Assembly (NCBI RefSeq): GCF_015645445.1
Contig: NZ_JADOGI010000010.1
Location: 24,784-88,783, forward strand
Source of the DNA: Nonomuraea cypriaca
GTDB taxonomy: Bacteria > Actinomycetota > Actinomycetes > Streptosporangiales > Streptosporangiaceae
DNA: 64,000 bases
Direction: 5' to 3'
In this document: positions 46,426 through 54,218 of the stretch, piece after piece
How positions within the stretch are numbered: position 1 is the first letter of the stretch
Layout of the letters: every line of letters begins with the position of its first letter
Program-made: the position numbers and the translations under genes
Notes under the pieces: generated by a model
What the model was told of the DNA's origin: nothing
The model's database searches: none
What the model saw: only the letters and a program-made list of their open reading frames with translations

Positions 46426-47969
46426 CAGCCGACGGACGTCGTACGCAGGTACTGCAGCGAGCCGCTGGCCATCGGGACGAAGCCCCGCACGTTGGCGGTT
46501 GTCGCGGTGTAGGTGTAGCCGGCGAACAGCCAGATCCAGGCGGCGTTGTCCTCCAGTTCCGCCGCCACCTGGTCGTAGATCGCCTTGCGCTCGGCCTGGT
46601 CGGTCGTGGCCTTGCCCGCGGCGAACAGCTTGTCCAGCTCGGGGGAGCTGTAGCCGGCGACCTTGTTCAGGTTGCCGTCGCTGGTGAAGTAGCGGCCGTA
46701 GGAGCCGTCGGGTTCCGGGCGTCCGCCGTTCAGCGCGACGGCCGCGTCGAAGTCGGCCGCCACCCAGCGGTCCACGAACGCGCCGGACTCCAGCACCTCC
46801 AGGTCCAGGTTGATCTTGGCCTCGGCCAACTGCGCCTTGAGGTTCTGGGCCTCGTTGACCGAGGTGGCGTACTCGCCCTGGGAGACGATGGTCTTGACGG
46901 TCACCCCGCCGGACCTGCCCGCCTTGCCGAGATAGTCGGCGGCTTTGGCCAGATCCCTGTTCGGGCAGGGGCGCTTGTTCGGGTCCGACTTGAACGCCGG
47001 GGCGGTGATCGGCCCGGTCACCTCGCCCTCGCCGAGCGCGGCCGTGTCGAGCACCTGCTTGCGGTCGATCGCGCACTGGATCGCCAGACGCACGTTGACG
47101 TCCTTGAGGTCGCCGTGCTGCGCGTTGAGCTGCAGGACGTGGTAGTTGAGCTGCGGCGTCTTGGCGACGTTGACCGAGCCGCCCTGCGCGGTCTGGGCGA
47201 CCAGCGGGTCGTTGAAGACCGCGAGCTGCACGTTGCCCGACTGCATCGCCGAGACGATGGAGGACTCGTCGGGGATGACGCGGAACTCGACCGTGGCCAC
47301 CTTCGGCTTCTCGGCGCCCCAGTACTTGTCGTTCCTGGCCAGCGTGATCGACTGGCTGGCCACGCGCTTGGTGAGCGTGAACGGCCCGGTGCCGTTGGGC
47401 GTGGCGTTGAGCTTCTCCTCGGTGTCGCCTGAGGAGAGCATCGCCATGTTCACCGTGGCCAGATTGGCGGGCAGCGCGGCGTCGGGCCCGGTCAGCTCCA
47501 GCACCACCGTGCTCGCGTCTGGCGCCTCGACGGACTTCACCGCGGCCAGCGACGTCCTGGCCACGGCCGCCGTCTTCTCGTCCATGATCTTCTCGAGTGA
47601 GGACTTGGCGTCCTCGGAGTCGAACGCGCTGCCGTCGGCGAACGTGACGCCCTGCCGCAGCTTGAGCGTCAGCTTCTCGCCGTCCTCCGAGGTATCCCAC
47701 GACTCGGCCAGGCCGGGGACCACGTTGAGGTCCTTGTCGAACTCCGTCAGCGTGCCGTACAGGTTCTGCAGCACGTTCACGGCCTGGAACTGGGTGGCCT
47801 TCCAGGGGAAGAGCGTGTCAGGGTCGGACGTCACGCCGACCACCAGGCCGCCGCCTGACCCGCCGGTCGCGCCGGTGCCCGTGGCGGGCCCGGTGGAGGC
47901 CGAGCAGCTGGTGAGGGCGACGGACAGCACCGCGGCGAGGCCGGCCGCGGAGAACGCGCCACGGGACAT
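46425..47969 (-). CDS. Peptide-binding lipoprotein of ABC transporter
   Basis: This 514-residue cluster C binding protein has a lipoprotein signal ending LSVALTSC and family marks LTEFDKDLNVVPGLAESWDT, KLTLKLRQGVTFADGSAFDS and ARNDKYWGAEKPKVATVEFRV. It is the first gene of the six-gene operon and is preceded by an aggag site and the divergent RpiR regulator. Given anmK and the hydrolase downstream, the ligand may be a muropeptide or anhydro-muramyl peptide; this is inferred from context. Confidence 0.92.
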   Translation of the reverse strand: MSRGAFSAAGLAAVLSVALTSCSASTGPATGTGATGGSGGGLVVGVTSDPDTLFPWKATQFQAVNVLQNLYGTLTEFDKDLNVVPGLAESWDTSEDGEKLTLKLRQGVTFADGSAFDSEDAKSSLEKIMDEKTAAVARTSLAAVKSVEAPDASTVVLELTGPDAALPANLATVNMAMLSSGDTEEKLNATPNGTGPFTLTKRVASQSITLARNDKYWGAEKPKVATVEFRVIPDESSIVSAMQSGNVQLAVFNDPLVAQTAQGGSVNVAKTPQLNYHVLQLNAQHGDLKDVNVRLAIQCAIDRKQVLDTAALGEGEVTGPITAPAFKSDPNKRPCPNRDLAKAADYLGKAGRSGGVTVKTIVSQGEYATSVNEAQNLKAQLAEAKINLDLEVLESGAFVDRWVAADFDAAVALNGGRPEPDGSYGRYFTSDGNLNKVAGYSSPELDKLFAAGKATTDQAERKAIYDQVAAELEDNAAWIWLFAGYTYTATTANVRGFVPMASGSLQYLRTTSVG

Positions 47970-47982
47970 GTGGTCTCCTGAA

Positions 47983-48003
47983 GACGTACGTCATAAAATT
48001 ACG
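47983..48003. promoter_or_regulatory. Operator candidate between the RpiR gene and the peptide operon
   Basis: GACGTACGTC (47983-47992) is a perfect palindrome. Overlapping it, CGTCATAAAATTACG (47989-48003) is an imperfect inverted repeat in an AT-rich patch 20-34 bases from the binding-protein ATG. Both suit regulator binding in this divergent promoter; which one is used is not known. Confidence 0.4.
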
Positions 48004-48048
48004 CAGACCTTACCACCAGGGTATTTATTTTCCTTCGCGCGGGGACGG

Positions 48049-48933
48049 ATGACGATGGCCGAGGACGCCGGGACCCTGCTGATCCGCATCCGCGCGGCCG
48101 TGCCCGCGCTGCGGCCGTCGGAGCGGCGCATCGCCGAGACGTTCGTCGCGGATCCCGCCGCCGCGAACCTGTCGATCGCCGAGGTGGCCACCCGCTGCGA
48201 GACCTCGACGACCTCGGTCGTCCGCTTCTACCAGCGCCTGGGGTACGCCCACTACAAGCACTTCAGGATCGACCTGGCCAGGGCCGTGGCGCGGGAGGAG
48301 CTGAACAGGTCGAGCCTGCCCGAGGTATCAGGCGACATCGACAGGAACGACAGCCTGGAGGGCATCGTCTCCAAGGTGGCGATGAACGAGACCCTGTCCA
48401 TCGCCGACACGGCCCGCTCGCTCGACATGGAGGCGCTGGGCGAGGCCGTGGCGCTGCTGCTGTCCGCCCGCAGGATCGACAGCTTCGGCGTGGGCGCGAG
48501 CGCGCTCGTCGGGCTGGACCTGCAGCAGAAGTTGTCGCGCATCGGGCGTACCGCGCTCAACTGGCACGACTCGCACTCGGCGTGGACGTCGGCGGCCACG
48601 CTCGACGGCGCCTGTGTGGCAGTGGCCGTCTCGCACACCGGCGCCACCGTGGACACCGTCGAGTTCCTGTCCATCGCCCGCAGGTCGGGGGCGGCCACGG
48701 TGGCGATCACGAACTTCCGCGAGTCGCCGCTGGCCGGCGCGGCCGACGTGACGCTCACGACGGCCGCGCGGGAGACCAGCTTCCGCTCCGGCGCGCTGGG
48801 CAGCCGCATCGCCCAGCTCATGGTGGTCGACTGCCTCTTCACGGGGGTCGCGCAGGCCTCCTACGACGAGTCGATGGCGGCGCTGCGCGACACGTACGCG
48901 GTCGTGCACGACCGCGTGATCAAGCGGGCCTAG
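48049..48933 (+). CDS. RpiR/MurR-family regulator with SIS domain
   Basis: The 294-residue protein has an N-terminal RpiR helix-turn-helix (LSIAEVATRCETSTTSVVRFYQRLGYAHYKHF in shorter form at about 43-75) and a C-terminal SIS sugar-phosphate domain (about 130-270, with FGVGASALVG and AVAVSHTGATVDTVE). MurR of E. coli belongs to this family and senses MurNAc-6-phosphate, the product of AnmK. Divergence from the anmK-containing operon makes it the likely regulator. ATG 48049 gives the normal length; the long frame upstream is antisense to the binding-protein gene. Confidence 0.88.
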   Translation: MTMAEDAGTLLIRIRAAVPALRPSERRIAETFVADPAAANLSIAEVATRCETSTTSVVRFYQRLGYAHYKHFRIDLARAVAREELNRSSLPEVSGDIDRNDSLEGIVSKVAMNETLSIADTARSLDMEALGEAVALLLSARRIDSFGVGASALVGLDLQQKLSRIGRTALNWHDSHSAWTSAATLDGACVAVAVSHTGATVDTVEFLSIARRSGAATVAITNFRESPLAGAADVTLTTAARETSFRSGALGSRIAQLMVVDCLFTGVAQASYDESMAALRDTYAVVHDRVIKRA

Positions 48934-49091
48934 GAAGGACGCTGGAGCGTCTCACAGTCGGCGTCGACCCGGTCGAACCCGGGATCGTCGACGATGGCCA
49001 GGTCACCCGATCCCTCGCCGCAGCTCACGCTGAGCTCCGCCGCGCCGTCCTGGACGTTGACCACGTCGTCGCCGCCCCTCGTCGAGCTCAT
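48930..49091 (-). CDS. Small acidic 53-residue protein of unknown function
   Basis: An open frame with ATG at 49091 encodes 53 residues, starting MSSTRGGDDVVNVQDGAAEL and ending DCETLQRPS. About nine of ten codons end in G or C, as in true genes here, while no similar bias is needed in a spacer. It is acidic with two Cys and no membrane span or signal peptide. Its TAG stop overlaps the TAG of the RpiR gene in CTAG, so the two are convergent. A weak cagga site lies upstream. I recognise no family. Confidence 0.55.
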   Translation of the reverse strand: MSSTRGGDDVVNVQDGAAELSVSCGEGSGDLAIVDDPGFDRVDADCETLQRPS

Positions 49092-49247
49092 GGTTTTTCC
49101 TGATGTCCGTTCTGATCGACGACTTCATAGTCAGGTGAAATCGTTTACGGCTCCGCGGACAACGACACGGAAGATCTGTGCTCCTCGCGACAGGTTCACA
49201 GCCCTCATTCACCTGGGGTTCACTGGCTGCCTCTACCTTGTAGGCCC

Positions 49248-50144
49248 ATGAGCTGGAGGTACCGGGCCAACGCGACACTTGAGGGCCTGACGGGATACAC
49301 ACTGACGCGACGGCCGCGCAAAGAGCCGTCCAAGCCGTCACCGAAGCCGCTGAAGCCGTCGCTGGAGCTGCAGCGGCTGCCGGGGGACACGGTCCGGCCG
49401 CCGGTGGACCCGGCGCACGACCGGCTGCTGCGCGAGCCGGTCTTCCTGCTGTCATCCGTGCGGTCGGGCTCGACGCTGCTGCGCGTGATGCTCGACAGCC
49501 ATTCACAGGTGCACTCGCCGATCGAGACGCACTTCAGGCGGATGACGGTGGGTCTCGGCACCGACCCCGTCCGCCAGGCCATGGAGTTGCTCGGGCACAC
49601 CCACAGCGACATCGAGCACCTCGTCTGGGACCGGCTGCTGCACCGCGAGCTGAGCCGCAGCGGCAAGCCGATCCTGGCGGAGAAGACGCCGAGCAACGTG
49701 TTCGCCTGGCGGCGCATCGCCACCTGCTGGCCGGACGCGCGCTTCGTCTTCCTGCTGCGGCACCCGATGTCCATCGTTCAGTCCTGGCACGAGGCCGACC
49801 CGGCCAAGCGGCCCATGACGGAGGCGGTGCCGCGCACGCTCAGCTACATGAGGTACCTGGAGGAGGCGCGTACCCATCTGGAGGGCCTGACCGTGCGGTA
49901 CGAGGCCCTCGTCGCCGACCCCGAGGCCGAGCTGCGCAGGCTCTGCCTGTTTCTCGGCGTCGAGTGGGAGCCGGCGATGCTCAACTACGGGGACAAGGAC
50001 CACGGCGGCTTCGTCAAGGGCATCGGCGACTGGCGCGAGAAGATCCGCGCGGGCACCGTGGTGGCCGGCCGCCCGCTGCCGTCCGCCGCCGAGATCCCCG
50101 AGGAGCTCCACGAGATGTGCCGCAAGTGGGATTACCTGGCCTGA
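49248..50144 (+). CDS. PAPS-dependent sulfotransferase
   Basis: The enzyme transfers sulfate from PAPS to an acceptor. The 298-residue protein has the 5'-phosphosulfate loop SSVRSGSTLLRVML near residue 70 and the 3'-phosphate motif FVFLLRHPMSIVQSW near 165, with VRYEALVADPEAELRRLC in the usual place. A basic, proline-rich N-terminus of about 60 residues precedes the fold. A sulfatase gene follows 72 bases on, so the pair may act on related sulfated compounds. The acceptor is unknown. Confidence 0.87.
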   Translation: MSWRYRANATLEGLTGYTLTRRPRKEPSKPSPKPLKPSLELQRLPGDTVRPPVDPAHDRLLREPVFLLSSVRSGSTLLRVMLDSHSQVHSPIETHFRRMTVGLGTDPVRQAMELLGHTHSDIEHLVWDRLLHRELSRSGKPILAEKTPSNVFAWRRIATCWPDARFVFLLRHPMSIVQSWHEADPAKRPMTEAVPRTLSYMRYLEEARTHLEGLTVRYEALVADPEAELRRLCLFLGVEWEPAMLNYGDKDHGGFVKGIGDWREKIRAGTVVAGRPLPSAAEIPEELHEMCRKWDYLA

Positions 50145-50216
50145 CCTTGATTGGTTGCCAGGCTGTGACAGAATTCGCCCCCGATTTGGCCGCCGTTCTC
50201 CTGGAGCTCCGATATC

Positions 50217-51869
50217 TTGCCCTTCGTGATCAACGGCCCTTCGCGCCGCGCTTTACTCGCCGGAGCCCTCACCAGTTTCGCCCTGCCCACCGGGCCCACC
50301 GCCGCACAGGCGGCCACCGCGGGCGGCCTGCCCGCGCGGCCCAACATCGTCGTCATCCTGGCCGACGACCTGGGGTGGGGTGAGATAGGAAGCCAGGGAC
50401 AACGCCTGATCAAGACGCCGAACCTGGACCGGATGGCGGCCCAGGGTGTGCGCTTCACCGCCGCGTACTCGGGGGCGCCGCTCTGCGCGCCCTCCCGGTG
50501 CTCGCTGCTCACCGGGCTGCACAACGGGCACAGCACGGTCCGGGAGAACCCCGAGGGCGGGCCCCAGCTCTCGCTCACCGCCGCCGACCTCACCTTCGCC
50601 GAGCTCCTGGGGTTATCCGGTTACCGCACGGCGTGCATCGGTAAGTGGGGCTTCGGCCCCGAGGCGGCCGGCCAGGAGTCGCACCCCAACGTCCGCGGCT
50701 TCGACGAGTTCTTCGGCTACATCGGCCACAAGCACGCCCACCAGTACTTCCCCAAGTACCTCTGGCACAACGACGAGAAGGTGCAGCTCGACGGCCGCTC
50801 GTACGCGCCCCACCTGTTCCGCGAGCGGGCCGTCGAGTTCATCAAGGAAAAAGGCGACGACAACCCCTTCCTGCTGTACTTCGCCAGCAACCTGCCGCAC
50901 TCGCCGAGTGTCATCCCCGGCGACGCGGGGCCGTACGAGGACAAGCCGTGGAGCGACGCCAACCGCCGGCACGCCGCGCAGGTGGCCAGGCTCGACGACG
51001 ACGTCGCCGCGCTGCTGCGCGCGCTGCGCGAGGCGGGGATCGCCGACCGCACGCTCGTGCTGTTCATGAGCGACAACGGCCCGCACCGTGAGAAGGGCGT
51101 GACGCCCACGCTGTTCAACTCCAACGGCCCCTACCGCGCCGACAAGCGCGACGTGTACGAGGGCGGCATCCGCGTGCCGCTGATCGCCTGGTCACCCGGG
51201 CTGCGGCCGCGCGTGGTGAAGCAGCCGGTGGCCGCGTGGGACCTGCTGCCGACGATGGCGGACCTGGCCAGGGTGCCCATCCCGGCCCACCTCGACGGGC
51301 GCTCCTTCCGCGGGCTGCTCACCGGAGACCGCGTCACCCCGCACGACCACCTGGTGTGGAACCGGCCGCGCAAGGCCCAGGCCATCAGACGCGGCCGGTG
51401 GAAGGCGGTCAGGTTCGCACCCAACATCGAGGGCGCCGGTCCCGAGGGCCGTATCGAGCTGTACGACCTGACCGCCGACCGGGGCGAGCACGTGGACCTC
51501 GCCTTCACCCGCCCCGACCTGGTCGCCGAGCTGATGGCCACGCTCGACGCCTCGATCGGCCCGGACCCGCGCACCCCGTACGGGCTGCGCACCGAGATCG
51601 ACGGCGACCAGATCGTCGTGACCCTGCACAACGGCTCGTCCGTGCCGTGGTACGACGTCAGACTCGGCCTCGACGGGTCACGCAGGGCCAGGTCGGAGAA
51701 GGTGCCCGTGGTGGAGCCCGGCACCGCGGTCGCGGTGGGCTTCCCGCTGCCCTCCACCGGCCGCCGGATCACCGCCAGGGCCGCGTTCGACACCGCCGGC
51801 AGGTCCCACGTCTTCCGCAAGGTCCACCGCGGGAACTTCGGCGCACGCCCGCTCAGCGGCTCTCGCTGA
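50217..51869 (+). CDS. Tat-exported sulfatase
   Basis: The 550-residue protein is a type I sulfatase. Cys90 in LCAPSRCSLLTG is the residue converted to formylglycine by an FGE enzyme. Metal ligands lie in VVILADDLGW and FMSDNGPHR, and KWGFGPE and HLDGRSFRG are family features. The N-terminus GPSRRALLAGALTS is a twin-arginine signal followed by an Ala-rich cleavage region. TTG 50217 follows cctggag by 11 bases; a GTG nine bases later is possible. Leu13 and Leu133 use the rare TTA codon, which may tie its synthesis to bldA-like tRNA. Confidence 0.9.
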   Translation: MPFVINGPSRRALLAGALTSFALPTGPTAAQAATAGGLPARPNIVVILADDLGWGEIGSQGQRLIKTPNLDRMAAQGVRFTAAYSGAPLCAPSRCSLLTGLHNGHSTVRENPEGGPQLSLTAADLTFAELLGLSGYRTACIGKWGFGPEAAGQESHPNVRGFDEFFGYIGHKHAHQYFPKYLWHNDEKVQLDGRSYAPHLFRERAVEFIKEKGDDNPFLLYFASNLPHSPSVIPGDAGPYEDKPWSDANRRHAAQVARLDDDVAALLRALREAGIADRTLVLFMSDNGPHREKGVTPTLFNSNGPYRADKRDVYEGGIRVPLIAWSPGLRPRVVKQPVAAWDLLPTMADLARVPIPAHLDGRSFRGLLTGDRVTPHDHLVWNRPRKAQAIRRGRWKAVRFAPNIEGAGPEGRIELYDLTADRGEHVDLAFTRPDLVAELMATLDASIGPDPRTPYGLRTEIDGDQIVVTLHNGSSVPWYDVRLGLDGSRRARSEKVPVVEPGTAVAVGFPLPSTGRRITARAAFDTAGRSHVFRKVHRGNFGARPLSGSR

Positions 51870-52019
51870 GTCCCGCCGCCTGCCGGTGCACGCGTCAGCG
51901 GTGCCCCGGCAGGCGGGCGTCACCTGAACGGCACGCGACCCTGGTTACCTGAAGTAATGACATCGCTACGCAAAGTTGGGAGGCTGGTTGCTAGGGTATT
52001 CCGTTCAGGAGAGGAACAC

Positions 52020-52538
52020 ATGGATGTGATCACCCGTGCCGAGTGGCACGCGAAGAAGCCGAGCAGCGGCTACACCCGCCTGGCGTCCACCCGAGGCGTG
52101 AAGATCCACTACACCGGTGGCAAGGTCCCCGCCGACCTCGCCGAGCCGGGCAGCCACGATCGCTGCGTCGACATGGTCAGGGCCATCCAGCGCATGCACA
52201 TGTCGGGCGGGCGCGGCGAGACGTACATCGACCTGGGCTACAACATGGTGTGCTGCCCCCACAGGCGCACGTTCATGGGGCGCGGCCCGCACGCGCTACC
52301 GGCCGCCAACGGCGCCGGGCTCAACACCGGCCACTACGCGGTGCTGGCCCTGCTGGGCGACTCCGGGCTGGTCGAGCCCAACGACGACCTGCTGCACGCC
52401 CTGGTCGACGCCATCGAATACCTCCGCGAGCACGGCGACGCCGGGCGCGAGGTCAAGGGCCACCGGGACGGCTACGCCACCTCGTGTCCCGGCGACCCGC
52501 TCTACCGCTGGGTGCGCCGGGGCGCCGAGCGGCCCTGA
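52020..52538 (+). CDS. N-acetylmuramoyl-L-alanine amidase / PGRP-type protein
   Basis: The 172-residue protein is an Amidase_2/PGRP domain. Zinc ligands are His30 in VKIHYTGG, His148 in KGHRDGY and Cys156 in TSCPGDPLY; the catalytic Tyr is Tyr74 in IDLGYNM. All are present, so it should be an active amidase cutting the MurNAc-L-Ala bond. There is no signal peptide or wall-binding domain, so export is unclear. The ATG follows the strong site caggagagg. TAGGGT at 51993-51998 may be its -10. It is separate from the muropeptide operon, 3 kb away. Confidence 0.85.
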   Translation: MDVITRAEWHAKKPSSGYTRLASTRGVKIHYTGGKVPADLAEPGSHDRCVDMVRAIQRMHMSGGRGETYIDLGYNMVCCPHRRTFMGRGPHALPAANGAGLNTGHYAVLALLGDSGLVEPNDDLLHALVDAIEYLREHGDAGREVKGHRDGYATSCPGDPLYRWVRRGAERP

Positions 52539-52540
52539 GC

Positions 52541-53077
52541 TCAGGGCAGGCGGCCCACGTGGGCGAGCGCCTGCCTCAGCAGCACCCCCTGGCCGCCGGC
52601 CATCTCCTGCTGCACCACCGGCGACGCCGCCTCCTCGGGCGTGAACCACACCAGGTCCAGCGCGTCCTGCCGGGGCCGGCAGTCGCCGGCGACGGGGACT
52701 ATGTAGGCCAGGGACACGGCGTGCTGCCGGGGATCGTGGTACGGCGTGACGCCGGGCGTGGGGAAATACTCGGCGACGGTGAACGGCTGCGGGGAGACGG
52801 GGATGCGGGGGAGTGCCACGGGACCGAGGTCCTTCTCCAGATGGCGCAGCAACGCGTCGCGGACCCGCTCGTGGTGCAGCACACGTCCCGAAACCAGCGC
52901 CCGGCTGACCGTCCCGTCGTTCGCGATGCGCAGCAGCAGACCGACGCGGGTCACCACGCCGGTGTCGTCCACCCGCACCGGCACGGCGTCGACGTAGAGT
53001 ATCGGCATCTGGGCCCGCACCGACTCCAGCTCTTCGGGTGCCAGCCAGCCAGACGCGGTTTCGGTCTTTTCGGTCAT
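52541..53077 (-). CDS. NUDIX-like (DUF4916-type) hydrolase
   Basis: The 178-residue protein resembles the DUF4916 branch of the NUDIX fold: VDAVPVRVDDTGVVTRVGLLLR opens the sheet, GRVLHHERVRDALLRHLEKDLG occupies the NUDIX helix position, and VSLAYIVPVAGDCRPRQDAL follows. The canonical REUXEE set is incomplete (no double Glu), so pyrophosphatase activity is doubtful. It begins inside the stop of the small membrane gene and ends the formate dehydrogenase operon. Confidence 0.7.
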   Translation of the reverse strand: MTEKTETASGWLAPEELESVRAQMPILYVDAVPVRVDDTGVVTRVGLLLRIANDGTVSRALVSGRVLHHERVRDALLRHLEKDLGPVALPRIPVSPQPFTVAEYFPTPGVTPYHDPRQHAVSLAYIVPVAGDCRPRQDALDLVWFTPEEAASPVVQQEMAGGQGVLLRQALAHVGRLP

Positions 53078-53220
53078 CTCCCGATCGTACGGCCCCGCCG
53101 GGTTCCAGGAGGCGATGTAGTCATGGCGGCCGGCAGCGACCGGCCGGCCACCCAGGACGCGGCGCATATCACCAGTACGATGCCCATGAACGGCAGATAT
53201 TCGATGACTTTTCGCTTCAT
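53074..53220 (-). CDS. 48-residue single-span membrane protein of the formate dehydrogenase operon
   Basis: The frame starts MKRKVIEYLPFMGIVLVICA and has one hydrophobic span (about 9-25) with a positively charged N-terminus. The C-terminal half is Arg/Pro/Thr-rich. Its ATG overlaps the NrfD-like gene stop by four bases and its TGA overlaps the next ATG by four bases, the same coupling as the rest of the operon, which strongly argues for a real gene. It may be an assembly or anchor subunit of the dehydrogenase. I know no family for it. Confidence 0.75.
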   Translation of the reverse strand: MKRKVIEYLPFMGIVLVICAASWVAGRSLPAAMTTSPPGTRRGRTIGR

Positions 53221-54218
53221 GTGAGGTCACGCTTCGCTTTCTCCTGGGCCAGCCGCCTGCGTTGCGGCTGCACGGTGTACTTCGGGTCGTTCGCCGACTC
53301 CATCCCGGCATGGAAGATCCCGAACCGGGTGAGCGCCGACCCCGCCAGCAGGGCCGCCCCCGCCGCCGCGGCCGCGAGCCTGCTGCGCCGGCCTGCGGTG
53401 ATCCCGGCGAGCGCGCCGGCCAGGGACAGCGCCTCGCCGGCGCGCAGCAGCCTGCTGCGCCTGAGCGGCTCGGCCACCGGCCCCATCCGCCGCTCCATCC
53501 GAGCGGCGGCCAGGCACTCGGCGGCCGCGCCCGCCAGGGCCGCCCGGCGGGCGGGACCCGCCTCGGCGAGCGGCGCGGCCAGCATCCCGAGCCCGCCCGC
53601 CGCCGCCGCTGCCGAGCCGGCGAACAGGAACGGCATCTCGCGGTACCCCTCGTGCCAGGCGGGCACGGCGGTGTCGCAGATGAGGGCGGCGGTGTAGGTG
53701 GCGACGGCGGGCCCGGCCAGTCCCGCCCCGATGGTGGCGGCCCGGCCGGCGCCGGGCAGCAGCCCGGTCGTGGCGGTGGCCGCCGCCACCCCGGCCTGCG
53801 GGCCGTAGGCGGTGAGGATCCAGGTGCCCACGCTCATGGGCGAGGTCACCTTGAACACCCGCAGCATGTTGAGGAAACGGGCGGGCCTGCCGAGGTCGTG
53901 GATCAGCGCGTACAGCGAGCCGCCCAGCGCGCACAGGGCGCCGACCTTGCTCGCCCTGGCCAGGTGCGGCCTGCCGGTGAGCTCCGCGGCGGCGGCCAGC
54001 GTGGAGGAGGCGCCCGCCAGGCCGCCGAGGAACAGGTAGGCGGCGATGTCGTGCGCCTGCCACGTCGGCTCGTTCAGCACCGGCTGCCCGTAGTAGGAGT
54101 CGGGGCCGGTCCCCGCCGGCGTGAGCCGCGCGCGGCGGCCTCCCGCCGAGCCGGGCGTCGCCTCGCGGTCGGGGCGCAGCTCCGCCGAGCCGTCCAGCCG
54201 GACGTCGGTCTGACTCAT
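53217..54218 (-). CDS. NrfD/PsrC-like membrane subunit of formate dehydrogenase
   Basis: The 333-residue protein is a polytopic NrfD-type membrane subunit with about eight or nine spans, starting after a 60-residue hydrophilic N-terminus; SYYGQPVLNEPTWQAHDIAAYLFLGGLAGAS and LIHDLGRPARFLNMLRVFK (split here for length in pieces) are family marks. It would pass electrons from the FeS subunit to menaquinone without haem. The ATG overlaps the FeS gene stop by four bases. Confidence 0.87.
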   Translation of the reverse strand: MSQTDVRLDGSAELRPDREATPGSAGGRRARLTPAGTGPDSYYGQPVLNEPTWQAHDIAAYLFLGGLAGASSTLAAAAELTGRPHLARASKVGALCALGGSLYALIHDLGRPARFLNMLRVFKVTSPMSVGTWILTAYGPQAGVAAATATTGLLPGAGRAATIGAGLAGPAVATYTAALICDTAVPAWHEGYREMPFLFAGSAAAAAGGLGMLAAPLAEAGPARRAALAGAAAECLAAARMERRMGPVAEPLRRSRLLRAGEALSLAGALAGITAGRRSRLAAAAAGAALLAGSALTRFGIFHAGMESANDPKYTVQPQRRRLAQEKAKRDLT

